64,000 bases of DNA from Paenibacillus pedocola (GCF_031599675.1 NZ_CP134223.1:2232001-2296000); one strand, 5' to 3'; shown: positions 27,432-36,903, counted from the first letter of the stretch. Program-made: numbers and translations. The notes: generated by a model not told the origin, from the sequence alone.

Positions 27432-28321
27432 TATGCCTCAACCTCTCTTCGTTTGAAGAACGTAAGCTGAATGACCGTCACGATCAGCACTGCGATGAAC
27501 AGAATGAGCGCTTTTGCCGTACCGTAGCCGTACAGATTGTTCTGGAATGTGTCACGGTAAATATCGTAGGCGATACTGTAGGTAGTTCCTCCGGGACCGC
27601 CGCCGGTCAGTGACAGAATTACGTCGAATACCTTGATGGAGTTGGTCAGCGCCATGAATACTGAAATGGTGATTGACGGTGCAAGCAGCGGCAGGGTAAT
27701 GCTGAAGAAACGTCTGAGCGGTCCGGCTCCGTCCACCGTAGCGGCTTCCTTGAGGTCTTCCGGCACCGACTGCAGTCCTGCAATATAGATAACGAGATAG
27801 AACCCGATGGATTGCCAGATGGATACACCTAATATAGAGATGAAGGCCAGTCCCGGCGTTCCCAGCCAGCTTAGTCCGAAGATGGACCAGCCGGTGCTGT
27901 CACCAAGTGAGTTGAAGCCTTGCATGAAGATGAATTTCCAGATGAAGCCGACAATAACCAAGCTGAGAATATAAGGAATGAAGAATGCCGCTCTTAGCCA
28001 GGAGGTGGATTTCAGCTTCATATCAAGCAGCACGGCGAGCAGAATAGCCAGCACATTGACGATAATGATATAGAGTACCGCATATTTAATTGTGAACCAG
28101 GCGGAATCAGAGAAATTGGTATCCCCGGTAAAAATCTGCTTGAAATTGTCCAAGCCCACAAACTTAGGATGTTTGGAAATTCCGTTCCATTTGGTCATCG
28201 AATAGCGGATGGTCATGATAAACGGGACGTAGAAGGCTACAGCGATACAGATGAGAACGGGGAGGGTGAAGAGCCCGAATTCCGTTTTCTCGCGCCATTT
28301 TCTGCCGAGTGATTTTAACAT
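27431..28321 (-). CDS. Sugar ABC transporter permease (MalF type)
   Basis: 296-residue permease of the CUT1 class, with the EAA loop EAATVDGAGP (near 202) and six membrane helices. The ATG at 28321 is chosen because AGAGGTG stands just upstream; a longer frame to 28375 has no RBS. It is the first gene of a two-gene minus-strand operon, transcribed away from the histidine kinase gene, with about 165 bases of shared regulatory DNA between them. Confidence 0.93.
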   Translation of the reverse strand: MLKSLGRKWREKTEFGLFTLPVLICIAVAFYVPFIMTIRYSMTKWNGISKHPKFVGLDNFKQIFTGDTNFSDSAWFTIKYAVLYIIIVNVLAILLAVLLDMKLKSTSWLRAAFFIPYILSLVIVGFIWKFIFMQGFNSLGDSTGWSIFGLSWLGTPGLAFISILGVSIWQSIGFYLVIYIAGLQSVPEDLKEAATVDGAGPLRRFFSITLPLLAPSITISVFMALTNSIKVFDVILSLTGGGPGGTTYSIAYDIYRDTFQNNLYGYGTAKALILFIAVLIVTVIQLTFFKRREVEA

Positions 28322-28486
28322 GGTTGCACCTCTTCTGGATTTATAGGGTGGGAGTATTGACCCCGCTTGCCACACTTAACCATTCCGGTTAGTCTATATT
28401 GTGTATTATAGAGCAGCACCGTATACTCAGAAATGGATTTAAGAGTACAGTTAGGGGTAAAAAGGTGAACTGTAAGCGGACACAAA

Positions 28487-30367
28487 ATGCAAGCGGAGGA
28501 GGCTGCGATTATCATAAAAACAACCCTGCAAAAGCTGTTCGAGCCGCTGATAGAGCGGGTTTCGCGCCGTCTGGCCAACAAACTGATCCTGCTGTTCTCC
28601 ATTATTATTATCCTCGTGGTAACCTCACTGACGTTCATTTCCTATGGCATGCTGCGTAAGGAATCCGTGAACAGCAGCATAGCGAGCACGAGCAACAACC
28701 TGCTGCTGGTGGGCCGGAACCTGGAAAGCTACCTTGATGGCATAGAGCAGTTATCCCTGCCGCAAATTTCCTATGACGAAATCGCCTATGCTATTCTCCA
28801 CGAATCGGAGGACTATGCCTCCAAGATGTATGTGGAGAATTATCTGAAGAACCTGTATTTTTCACGGGGCGACCTGGAGGCGATTTACCTCTATGTCATC
28901 AAGGAGCACAAATATTATTATGTCACCAAAGAGAACTATAATATTACCGTCCGGGTCGCTGAACATCCGCCGATCGAGAATCTGACCTGGTACAAGCGTG
29001 CGCTGCAAAGCCCGAATAACCGCTCGTACCAGTCGTTTGTAACAGATAACGTGGAGAAAGGCGATTATCCGGTCAATACGGATACCAGCTTCATGGGCTA
29101 TCACCGGCTGCTGCGCTCCATAGCTTCCCGTGAGCCGCAGGCAGTATTGTCTCTATACTTCAATTCAAGCGTGACGGATGAGATTATGAAGGACGTTCCC
29201 TTTTCGGAAGGGGAGCATCTGATGTATGTCAGCCCGGATGATGAGCCGTTTGTGGTCGATGACGAGGATTTCTTTGCGAAAAGCGCCGCAAGCGGGCTGC
29301 TGCAGCAGCTGAGCCCGGCAAAGGGCGGACAGCTCACCTGGTCTGATGAAGAGGAGAAGTACCTCGTCATTTATGACATCAACAAAAAAGAGGGCTGGAA
29401 GCTGATCAAGCCGATTCCCTATAAAGAGATTTACGAAGCGGCGACAACAACCCGCAAGCTCAATTATTTGATCGGGCTGCTCTTTCTGATTGCCTCGGTC
29501 ATTCTGGTAAGCTTCATCTCCAACCGGATCACAAGCCCGCTGAAAAATCTGTCTCTGCAGATGAAAAGGTTCAGTACAGGCAGCTTCGATGCCGAAGCCA
29601 GGGTAGAAGGCAATGATGAAATAGCCTACCTGTCCCGGCATTTTAATAAAATGGTTGAGAAGACGAATGAGCTGATCAATGAACGCTATAAAATGAAAAT
29701 CGTTGAAAAAAACGCAGTGCTCAAAGCACTTGAGGCGGAAATTAACCCGCATTTCTTATATAATGCCCTGCAAGCGATTTCCACCAAGGCGCTGAAAAAC
29801 AATAATGATGACATTGTCGAGATGGTCGACAACCTGGCTCTCACACTCAGGTACTGCATCAGCGGCCGGGATGTGGTCCAGGCAAGTGAGGAGCTACGGC
29901 ATATTGAGCGTTATCTGGCGCTGCAGAAAGCCCGTTTCGGCACCCGGATGCAAGTGGTGTATGACTGGGAGGAGAGCCTGAAGGAGCTGCGGATTCCTAA
30001 GCTGTCGATTCAGACGCTGGTAGAGAACTGCATTAAGCATGCGCTTGAGAAAGTATCCAGCACAATTACGATCCGGATTGAGGCGCATATTACACCGGCT
30101 TACAGTGTTATTTCGGTTGTGGACAACGGGCCGGGAATCAGCGCGGAGCGTCTGGAAGAGGTGCTGAGCTCGCTGCAGATCCAGTGGGAGGAGCTTGGCG
30201 GAGATACTGCTGAGGATGGCGGGCATGAAAGCATCGGGCTGAAAAATTTAAACACACGCCTGAAACTTCTGTATGGAGAAGAAGCGGGCCTGGTGATTAC
30301 AAGTGACGGGAATGGTACAACAATGGATATGCGATTACCGCGGGGAGGCCTTGGACAACATGTATAA
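28487..30367 (+). CDS. YesM-type sensor histidine kinase
   Basis: 626-residue membrane kinase: one helix near 30-52, an extracellular sensor region to about 320, a second helix near 325-345, HAMP (about 346-398), the His_kinase domain with the phosphorylated His in EINPHFLYNAL (near 421) and a C-terminal ATPase domain (VDNGPGIS near 545). This class controls carbohydrate uptake. The start is uncertain: the only ATG (28487) has a poor RBS, while a perfect GGAGGAGG lies inside the frame, five bases before an ATT codon at 28508. The gene overlaps the response regulator gene. Confidence 0.92.
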   Translation: MQAEEAAIIIKTTLQKLFEPLIERVSRRLANKLILLFSIIIILVVTSLTFISYGMLRKESVNSSIASTSNNLLLVGRNLESYLDGIEQLSLPQISYDEIAYAILHESEDYASKMYVENYLKNLYFSRGDLEAIYLYVIKEHKYYYVTKENYNITVRVAEHPPIENLTWYKRALQSPNNRSYQSFVTDNVEKGDYPVNTDTSFMGYHRLLRSIASREPQAVLSLYFNSSVTDEIMKDVPFSEGEHLMYVSPDDEPFVVDDEDFFAKSAASGLLQQLSPAKGGQLTWSDEEEKYLVIYDINKKEGWKLIKPIPYKEIYEAATTTRKLNYLIGLLFLIASVILVSFISNRITSPLKNLSLQMKRFSTGSFDAEARVEGNDEIAYLSRHFNKMVEKTNELINERYKMKIVEKNAVLKALEAEINPHFLYNALQAISTKALKNNNDDIVEMVDNLALTLRYCISGRDVVQASEELRHIERYLALQKARFGTRMQVVYDWEESLKELRIPKLSIQTLVENCIKHALEKVSSTITIRIEAHITPAYSVISVVDNGPGISAERLEEVLSSLQIQWEELGGDTAEDGGHESIGLKNLNTRLKLLYGEEAGLVITSDGNGTTMDMRLPRGGLGQHV

Positions 30368-32009
30368 AGTACTGATTATTGATGATGAAGAACCGCTGCG
30401 CGAAGCGATCAATATTCTGGGGGACTGGACGGGCTTAGGGGTCAGCGAGGTGCTGGAAGCCACGGACGGGAATGTCGGACTGGCAATGCTTCGTGAGCAT
30501 AAAATAGATCTGGCACTTGTGGATATGAAGATGCCTGAGCTGAACGGCAGCCAGCTGCTGCAAATCGCTGAACGCGAATTTCCCGATCTGCTGCTGATTG
30601 TAATCAGCGGTTACAATGATTTCGAATACACCAGGCAGGCTATCCGCTCCAAAGTGGTGGATTATTTGCTGAAGCCGGTAAACCGCACAGATCTCAACAC
30701 TGCGCTGCGAAAAGCAATCGATGTGCTTGAAGCAAAACGCCAGAAGCAGAGCGAGTTCATTACTAAGAACATCACGCTCAACATGTCGCTGCCGAAGCTG
30801 AAAGAGAAAATGTATCTGTCGATCATTGAGCGCAGCTTCAAGAACCAGTCGAACGAAGCCTTTCTGCCGCTTATCGGCGCAGATGCTTCCGGCAACCATT
30901 TTACCGCAGGGGTTCTGCGGCTGCTTAATCTGGAGCAGGTGCGCCGCGAGCGGTTCCATGAGGACCGCGATCTGATGCATTTTGCCGTAACTAATGTCAT
31001 TAACGAGAACAGCGGCGGCCAGTTTGAGGCGTTTAGCTTTGCCAGCCCGAAGAATGAGCGTGAATTTATCGCCATTTTTACGATGAAGGGCAGCTATGAG
31101 GGAGATGCGGCATTCCAATCCATGCATCATCTGAAGAAGGCTGCTTCGACCCTGAAGGAGCTGTTCGGCATTGCCTGTGCCGGCGGGATCGGTGCTACGT
31201 ACAGCGATTGCCTGGATCTGGCGCAATCCTATGAGACCGCGAAAACCGCACTCGATGACATTGATCTGCTGCAGCTGAAAGGAAATATCGTCGTCACGGG
31301 AAGCGCAGCATCCGCACTGGAGGCCAAGGACGGTCCTTCACTGACAGGCCGGATGCCGCAGATCCGCAACATTCTGGAGAGCGGCAACAGTGCACACGCG
31401 AAGAGCATCCTGAATGAGTTCACCCAAAAGTGGCAGTCCTCGGCTCATTTCAGCCTGGGGGATGCCGACCGCACGATCCGCGAGTTCCTTATTCTGCTTG
31501 GCGATATCGCCGGGGAGATGGACGTGGTTCCACCGCTGCTCCGCAGCGGCAAGGATAAGGGGCTGGGCGGACTTGGCATCAGCGGCGACTTTGTATCTTT
31601 TGCACAGTTTGAAGGTGTTATGAATGAGGTTCTGGATGTCTACACCGGAGAAATCAGCAGATCGCTGGCCGGAAACCGCGGCGGGGTGCTGGAAAATATT
31701 AAAGCATACATCGATAATCATTATTTTGAGAATATTAAAATATCGATGTTCACGGATAAATATTTCCTGAGCAGAGAATACTTGATGAAGCTGTTTAAGG
31801 GTAAATACGGAGTCGGCATTCATGAGTATGTGCAAAAGGTGAGAATGGACAAAGCCAAGGATCTGCTGTCCGACCCTGCGCTCAAAATTCAGGATATTTC
31901 AGAAATGCTGGGCTATAAGGACAAGAACTATTTCAGCAAGGCATTCCGCAATTATTACGATTGTTCGCCTTCTGAATTCCGGACTCAATCCTCGGAGGTA
32001 GAAAAGTGA
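30360..32009 (+). CDS. YesN-type response regulator with AraC DNA-binding domain
   Basis: 549-residue regulator: receiver domain (about 1-120) with the phospho-acceptor Asp in LVDMKMPELNG and Lys in LLKPVN, a middle region of about 300 residues, and a C-terminal AraC-type double helix-turn-helix (KIQDISEMLGYKDKNYFSKAF near 515). The ATG at 30360 overlaps the kinase stop by eight bases and is preceded by GGGGAGG. It is expected to activate the adjacent binding protein, permease and alpha-galactosidase genes in response to extracellular sugar. Confidence 0.92.
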   Translation: MYKVLIIDDEEPLREAINILGDWTGLGVSEVLEATDGNVGLAMLREHKIDLALVDMKMPELNGSQLLQIAEREFPDLLLIVISGYNDFEYTRQAIRSKVVDYLLKPVNRTDLNTALRKAIDVLEAKRQKQSEFITKNITLNMSLPKLKEKMYLSIIERSFKNQSNEAFLPLIGADASGNHFTAGVLRLLNLEQVRRERFHEDRDLMHFAVTNVINENSGGQFEAFSFASPKNEREFIAIFTMKGSYEGDAAFQSMHHLKKAASTLKELFGIACAGGIGATYSDCLDLAQSYETAKTALDDIDLLQLKGNIVVTGSAASALEAKDGPSLTGRMPQIRNILESGNSAHAKSILNEFTQKWQSSAHFSLGDADRTIREFLILLGDIAGEMDVVPPLLRSGKDKGLGGLGISGDFVSFAQFEGVMNEVLDVYTGEISRSLAGNRGGVLENIKAYIDNHYFENIKISMFTDKYFLSREYLMKLFKGKYGVGIHEYVQKVRMDKAKDLLSDPALKIQDISEMLGYKDKNYFSKAFRNYYDCSPSEFRTQSSEVEK

Positions 32010-32131
32010 AACGGTTACATTAGCCCACTTTTTTACCCTCAGAAGTTCACTTATGTACATTCTTATCCTTTTTCTTTTTATTTAGAATATGGGCAAGACC
32101 ACAAGATGTATGAGGAAAAGGGGGCAACACC

Positions 32132-33457
32132 ATGTTAAAAAGATTTATGGCTGTATCTGCTAGTCTGCTGCTCGCCGGAGGATTGCTGGCCGGCTGCGGA
32201 GGGGGCAACAATAATGCCGCTAATAATACGGCCGGAACAAACGGCGGGGATAACGCTGCTGCTACAGATTCGTCCAAGCCTGTAACGATTAATATGTTTA
32301 CCGCATCTCCTGAGTACACGGATGCTTTCAATGCTTACATCGCTGAATACAAAAAAGTGAAGCCGAATGTAACCATTAACCTGGAAATTATGCAGGCTGA
32401 CTATAATACGGTACTGAAATCAAAAATTGCCGCAGGCAGCACACCTGATGTATTCCAGACTACAGCCGGCGGAGATATCGATACTTTTGCTGAATATAGT
32501 GCTGATCTGACTAACGAACCGCTTGCAGCAGCAATGACCGATGCAGTCCGCTCCAATATGAGCTCCTCTGACGGTAAAGTGCTGGGTCTGCCGGTTAAAG
32601 GCAATCTGTTCGTGCTGATGTACAACAAAAAGCTGCTGGCCGATGCGGGTATCACTGAAGTTCCGAAGACAACGGCTGAACTGGATGATGCAATCACCAA
32701 GCTGGAAGCTAAAGGCATCACACCATTCGCCAATGCCTACAAAGAGTGGTGGGTATGGAAGCATATCTTCCAGCACTTCGTGGATGCAGCAGCGACAGAT
32801 GCCGGAACGGATGCAAAATCACTTGTAGCTAAATTCATTGCCGGAGATACCACCTTCAAGGATCATCCGGTGTTGTACGATAACTTCTTCAACTTCATCG
32901 ACACAACGGTTAAACACGGAACAGACAAACCTCTGGAACGTGACAGCAACGCCGAAGTCAGCGACTTTGCCCTGGGCAAAGCAGCTTTCATGACCGGTAA
33001 AGGCGCATGGGATGAAGAAGCCATCAAGAAAATCACCCCTGACTTCGACCTTGGTATCGCCGGCTACCCTGTCAGCGACAAGGCTGAGCAGTCACAAATC
33101 ATTACCGGTGCTGACCAGGCGCTGCGCATCAACAAAGATTCCGCAGTAGCTGCTGAAACGATTGAATTCTTCAACTGGCTGTACACCTCCGACTACGGTA
33201 AGAGCTGGTTCTCCACTGTAGCCAAAGTAATTCCGCCAATCAAAGATGCGCCAATGCCTGACCTGCAAATGCCTAAGGAAATGGAAGAAATCCTGAAAAC
33301 AGAGAAATCCGGCGACCTCTCGGTCAACTACTCTCTGGATACCTTCCACCAGAAATTCGGTGAATTGATGCAGGCCTATATCGGCGGCAGCAAAACTAAG
33401 GACCAGGCGATCGACGAAATTCAAAAAGCCTGGATCCAATTCGGCTCCGCAGAATAA
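32132..33457 (+). CDS. Extracellular sugar-binding lipoprotein
   Basis: 441-residue solute-binding protein of the CUT1 family. The signal peptide ends in the lipobox LAGC (Cys22), followed by a Gly/Asn-rich linker. The rest resembles binding proteins for oligosaccharides. It lies between the two-component system and the alpha-galactosidase and most likely delivers an alpha-galactoside to the permeases on the opposite strand at 26598-28321. The ligand is inferred from context only. Confidence 0.93.
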   Translation: MLKRFMAVSASLLLAGGLLAGCGGGNNNAANNTAGTNGGDNAAATDSSKPVTINMFTASPEYTDAFNAYIAEYKKVKPNVTINLEIMQADYNTVLKSKIAAGSTPDVFQTTAGGDIDTFAEYSADLTNEPLAAAMTDAVRSNMSSSDGKVLGLPVKGNLFVLMYNKKLLADAGITEVPKTTAELDDAITKLEAKGITPFANAYKEWWVWKHIFQHFVDAAATDAGTDAKSLVAKFIAGDTTFKDHPVLYDNFFNFIDTTVKHGTDKPLERDSNAEVSDFALGKAAFMTGKGAWDEEAIKKITPDFDLGIAGYPVSDKAEQSQIITGADQALRINKDSAVAAETIEFFNWLYTSDYGKSWFSTVAKVIPPIKDAPMPDLQMPKEMEEILKTEKSGDLSVNYSLDTFHQKFGELMQAYIGGSKTKDQAIDEIQKAWIQFGSAE

Positions 33458-33477
33458 AACATAGCTCATTTGATCCG

Positions 33478-33522
33478 GACGGTCCCGAAGGTAAGATTCT
33501 TTTACCGGCGGGGCCGTCTTTT
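33478..33522 (+). terminator. Terminator after the sugar-binding protein gene
   Basis: GACGGTCCC and GGGGCCGTC form the outer stem, GGTAA and TTACC an inner stem, followed by TTTT. It starts 20 bases after the stop. Confidence 0.75.
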
Positions 33523-33570
33523 GTGTATGGGAAATAGTATGAACTGTATGATATTAAGTATGGGTAATAG

Positions 33571-33684
33571 TCGTAACTGCGGAGAGCGTTTGGATTTCCG
33601 GCCGCTGTTAGGTTTGGATTTCCTGATTATAACTGCTGGTCGCAGTAGAAATCTAAACCTAAAGGCGGACGCATTCGCTCCTCC
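33571..33684 (-). repeat. Palindromic intergenic repeat, copy 1
   Basis: About 114 bases that fold into one long imperfect hairpin: CCGCTGTTAGGTTTGGATTTC on the left can pair with GAAATCTAAACCTAAAGGCGG on the right, with outer GGAGAGCG / CGCTCCTC. Read on the minus strand it starts GGAGCGAATGCGTCCGCC and aligns with the second copy at 33984-34090. No coding sense. It looks like a dispersed repetitive palindromic element. Confidence 0.75.
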
Positions 33685-33983
33685 AATTCCAAACCTCCCC
33701 TTCGTTACTTGTACCTTTTTTAGGTTGATAGTTCATTATATTTTCAAGTCCAAAAGCCAGAATTGAATGCGCCCCCGTAAGCGGGCATTCTCATGGTAAG
33801 TGTAGAACGCTCTCATAAGTTACGGCAATTTCCGGATTTTACACTGTTTTTCTACGTCTCCCTTTACTGAGGATGCAAAATGTTTCAGAGAGCATACCAT
33901 TTTGAGTTACTAAATTTACTTTGATAGAATGAACTTTAGACAACTATTAGGAAGAAGTGGCGGAAGGGGATTTTAGAACTGTA

Positions 33984-34090
33984 GGAGCGAAGCGCCCGCC
34001 TTTGTCTGCGGATTTCCACCGCGAACAGCGGTACAATATCAAGAAATCTGCAGGCGGGCAGCGGCAGGAAGTTCAAACATTCTCTGTAGT
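33984..34090 (+). repeat. Palindromic intergenic repeat, copy 2
   Basis: Diverged copy of the repeat at 33571-33684, in opposite orientation. It starts GGAGCGAAGCGCCCGCC; GCCCGCC and GGCGGGC plus GGATTTC and GAAATCT form the long arms and ACCGC-gaaca-GCGGT an inner hairpin. The rest of the 33525-34173 intergenic region has no supported gene. Confidence 0.72.
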
Positions 34091-34173
34091 CTGCGCACAA
34101 TGCCGGTTAGGTAAATCTAAGGTTAAACTTATATAAGAGTGACACCAACTTTTGTCAGGAGGCTATACGGGAT

Positions 34174-36270
34174 ATGACTAGCAGGCTGATTGAGATTACT
34201 GAAAACGGACTTTATCTTACGATTGAGATTACGAAGGAACTGGATGTCCGGCTGCTGCATTTCGGGGCGACACCGCTTGAGGCAGGAGTGATCGCGGAAA
34301 AGAATAAACCGGGGTTCCGGCTGCTGGAGCTGCAGCTGTCCGGTGAGGACCGCGCCGAATATCACGGCCGGACGCACCGCGCGTCGTATCCCGGACTGCG
34401 GATGATCTATAACGGGCACAGTGACACGGTGAATGCGCTGGGGCGCAAGCTGGAGTTAACGCTGCTTGATCCGCTGACTGCAATTAAGGCAGTACAGCAT
34501 TTTCAGTTCTATCAGGGTGTACAGATCGTGCGTTCCTGGACGGAACTGAAGAATGAGGGAAAGGAAGAGATTGCAGTGGAATATGTCTCTTCCTTTGCCC
34601 TTACCGGGGTAGACAAAGAAGGAAGCGCTGACCGGGGGGATAAAATTGAAGTGACGCTGGCGCACAGCGGGTGGCAAAGTGAGCTGCAATGGCGGACCTA
34701 CCGGCTGCCGGAGCTGGGGATGTCGCATTTGGCCGACCGCGGTTCCAAGCGGATTGCTGCCAGCAACACAGGCTCCTGGTCGGCGGCCGAACTGCTGCCG
34801 ATGGCTGTGCTTCATAACAAGGAGAGCGGAAGCAGTCTGTTCTGGCAAATCGAGCATAACGGCTCCTGGCACTGGGAACTGACCGACCAGTATGATCAGC
34901 TGACGCTGCTGGTCAGCGGACCGACGGAGCATGACAACCACTGGTGGCTGAAGCTTGCACCCGGCGGAGAATTCACTTCGGTACCGGTAGCCGCCGGTTC
35001 TGTTCAAGGCGGGATTGAGGCTGCTGCCGCACAGCTGACCGCTTACCGCCGGATCATCCGCAGACCTAATGAAGACAATGAGCTGCTGCGGATTATTTTC
35101 AATGACTATATGAACTGTCTGTGGGGAAGTCCGACGACAGAGAAGCTGCTGCCGCTAATCGATGCCGCCGCAGATGTCGGCTGCGAATATTTCTGCATTG
35201 ATGCCGGCTGGTATGCACCCGGCGAATGGTGGGATGGCGTAGGCGAGTGGGAGCCTTCCCGAGAGCGTTTCCCGGAGGGCATCAAATATGTGCTGGATTA
35301 CATCCGGAGCAAAGGAATGATCCCCGGCCTGTGGCTGGAGCTGGAAGTCATGGGGATCAACAGTCCGAAGCTGGCGGAAACCGATGACAGCTGGTTCTTC
35401 ATGCGCCATGGCAAGCGGGTCAAGGACCGCAGCCGTTATCAGCTGGATTACCGCAGTCCGAAGGTGATTGAGCATGCCGACGGGGTAATTGCACGCCTGG
35501 TGGAACAGTATGGTGTCGGATACATCAAGATGGATTATAACATCAATGCGGGCATCGGTACGGAAACGGACGCAGACAGCTTCGGCGACGGGCTGCTGCA
35601 GCATAACCGGGCGTATCTGGCCTGGCTGGACCGTATTTTTGTACGTTACCCGAACCTCGTGATCGAGAACTGCTCCAGCGGCGGGATGCGCATGGACTAT
35701 GCAATGCTCAGCCGGCACAGCATCCAGTCCACGAGTGACCAGGAGGACTATGTGCAGTATGCGGCCATTGCCGCCGGTTCACCGCTGGCGCTGACACCGG
35801 AGCAATCCGCGGTGTGGTCCTATCCGCTGCGCGAAGGCGATGACGAAGAGGTCATCTTCAATATGGTTAATGCGCTGCTGCTTCGCGTACATCAGAGCGG
35901 GCATCTGGCCGGGCTTGAGCCGCGGCGCAGGCAGCTCGTGAAGGAAGCGCTGGATTATTACAAATCCATCCGCGCCCATATTCCGCAGGCTGTGCCGTTC
36001 TGGCCGCTGGGCCTGCCCGACAGCAGTGGCCAGTGGGTCAGCTTCGGCCTGCGGCACGGCAATACCCGTTACCTGGCCGTATGGAGGATTGGCGGTGAAG
36101 TGAGCGGAATCACCCTTCCGCTTCCCGAGCTGGCAGGGCTGGATGCCGAAGTAAGCTGTGCATACCCTAAGCAGCATAGCTCGGAGTGGAGCTGGGACAA
36201 GAGCGGGGGCAGTCTGACAGTGTCCATTCCTGCCGGGAAGACAGCCAGATTATTTGAGATCCATGCATAA
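34174..36270 (+). CDS. Alpha-galactosidase, glycoside hydrolase family 36
   Basis: 698-residue GH36 enzyme that releases terminal alpha-galactose from raffinose-family or melibiose-type sugars. It has an N-terminal beta-sandwich domain (about 1-300) and a TIM barrel with the nucleophile Asp454 in YIKMDYN and the acid/base Asp522 in STSDQEDY; CIDAGWY near 346 and NCSSGGMRMDY near 496 are further family signatures. No signal peptide, so hydrolysis is in the cytosol after import. RBS AGGAGG is about 11 bases upstream of the ATG. It gives the best clue to the substrate of the neighbouring importer. Confidence 0.94.
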   Translation: MTSRLIEITENGLYLTIEITKELDVRLLHFGATPLEAGVIAEKNKPGFRLLELQLSGEDRAEYHGRTHRASYPGLRMIYNGHSDTVNALGRKLELTLLDPLTAIKAVQHFQFYQGVQIVRSWTELKNEGKEEIAVEYVSSFALTGVDKEGSADRGDKIEVTLAHSGWQSELQWRTYRLPELGMSHLADRGSKRIAASNTGSWSAAELLPMAVLHNKESGSSLFWQIEHNGSWHWELTDQYDQLTLLVSGPTEHDNHWWLKLAPGGEFTSVPVAAGSVQGGIEAAAAQLTAYRRIIRRPNEDNELLRIIFNDYMNCLWGSPTTEKLLPLIDAAADVGCEYFCIDAGWYAPGEWWDGVGEWEPSRERFPEGIKYVLDYIRSKGMIPGLWLELEVMGINSPKLAETDDSWFFMRHGKRVKDRSRYQLDYRSPKVIEHADGVIARLVEQYGVGYIKMDYNINAGIGTETDADSFGDGLLQHNRAYLAWLDRIFVRYPNLVIENCSSGGMRMDYAMLSRHSIQSTSDQEDYVQYAAIAAGSPLALTPEQSAVWSYPLREGDDEEVIFNMVNALLLRVHQSGHLAGLEPRRRQLVKEALDYYKSIRAHIPQAVPFWPLGLPDSSGQWVSFGLRHGNTRYLAVWRIGGEVSGITLPLPELAGLDAEVSCAYPKQHSSEWSWDKSGGSLTVSIPAGKTARLFEIHA

Positions 36271-36308
36271 TTATTGCGTCAGGGTCTAAAGAACCGGATG
36301 TATAGCGT

Positions 36309-36358
36309 CACCCTTCGTGAACTGGAGCAGTTATCCAGTGCAGCGGAGGGTGTTTTTT
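36309..36358 (+). terminator. Terminator after the alpha-galactosidase gene
   Basis: CACCCTTCG and CGGAGGGTG pair, with an inner ACTGGA / TCCAGT stem, followed by six T residues. Confidence 0.85.
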
Positions 36359-36454
36359 GCTGTGCAGAACTTTTTAAGCCCACAAAGGTATATACAAAAG
36401 GAAACACAGCCAATAAAAATAGAAATTGCCTAAAAAAGTTTAGTACATGATTAT

Positions 36455-36496
36455 TTTGTCGAAATAACTCTAAACTTTGTCGAATAATTTGTCGAT
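36455..36496 (+). promoter_or_regulatory. Cluster of three Spo0A-box-like sites
   Basis: TTTGTCGAA occurs at 36455-36463 and again at 36476-36484, and TTTGTCGAT at 36488-36496, all in the same orientation. The known Spo0A box contains TGTCGAA. In B. subtilis Spo0A~P represses abrB, so the location upstream of an AbrB-type gene is exactly as expected. Here the sites lie upstream of the best promoter, so how they act is open. Confidence 0.7.
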
Positions 36497-36522
36497 ATAC
36501 ATCAAAAGATGTAGAAATAAAT

Positions 36523-36551
36523 TTGACAGGGAAGAAATAGCACTTTAAAAT
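36523..36551 (+). promoter_or_regulatory. Promoter of the AbrB-type gene
   Basis: TTGACA at 36523-36528 and TAAAAT at 36546-36551 are separated by 17 bases. The predicted transcript starts about 90 bases before the ATG. Confidence 0.65.
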
Positions 36552-36645
36552 GCAGATATAGCGTAATCATTACTACTATTTAGAAGCATTGAAAGCTTTT
36601 AACACAAATGATTATATAAAGTGTTTATTCAAGGGAGGATGCATA

Positions 36646-36903
36646 ATGATGAAAGCAACAGGTATTGTAAGAAAAGTGGATGAACTGGGACGGATCGTAA
36701 TTCCGATTGAGCTGCGCAGAACAATGGGAATTGACATAAAAGACCCGCTTGAAATTTTCGTCGACGGAGAAAAGATTATCCTGAGAAAATATGAGCCTAC
36801 TTGCATTTTCTCCGGCAGCGCTGAGAACCTGATTAACTTCAAGGGTAAAATGGTCAGCAAAGATGTGTTGGACGAACTGATCGCAAGCTTTGACCAGGTA
36901 TAA
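36646..36903 (+). CDS. abrB: AbrB-type transition-state regulator
   Basis: 85-residue DNA-binding protein of the AbrB/Abh/SpoVT group. The N-terminal swapped-hairpin domain is highly conserved (TGIVRKVDELGRIVIPIELR), the C-terminal half is shorter and differs from B. subtilis AbrB. It probably represses post-exponential genes during growth. The start at 36646 follows AAGGGAGG; a second ATG is directly adjacent. Three Spo0A-box-like sequences upstream suggest it is shut off when Spo0A is phosphorylated. It could be a paralogue such as Abh rather than AbrB itself. Confidence 0.87.
   Translation: MMKATGIVRKVDELGRIVIPIELRRTMGIDIKDPLEIFVDGEKIILRKYEPTCIFSGSAENLINFKGKMVSKDVLDELIASFDQV

Noticed and set aside
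33470..33766. 98-codon open frame after the sugar-binding protein gene
   Set aside because: It lies over the palindromic repeat copy 1 and a terminator; no protein pattern.
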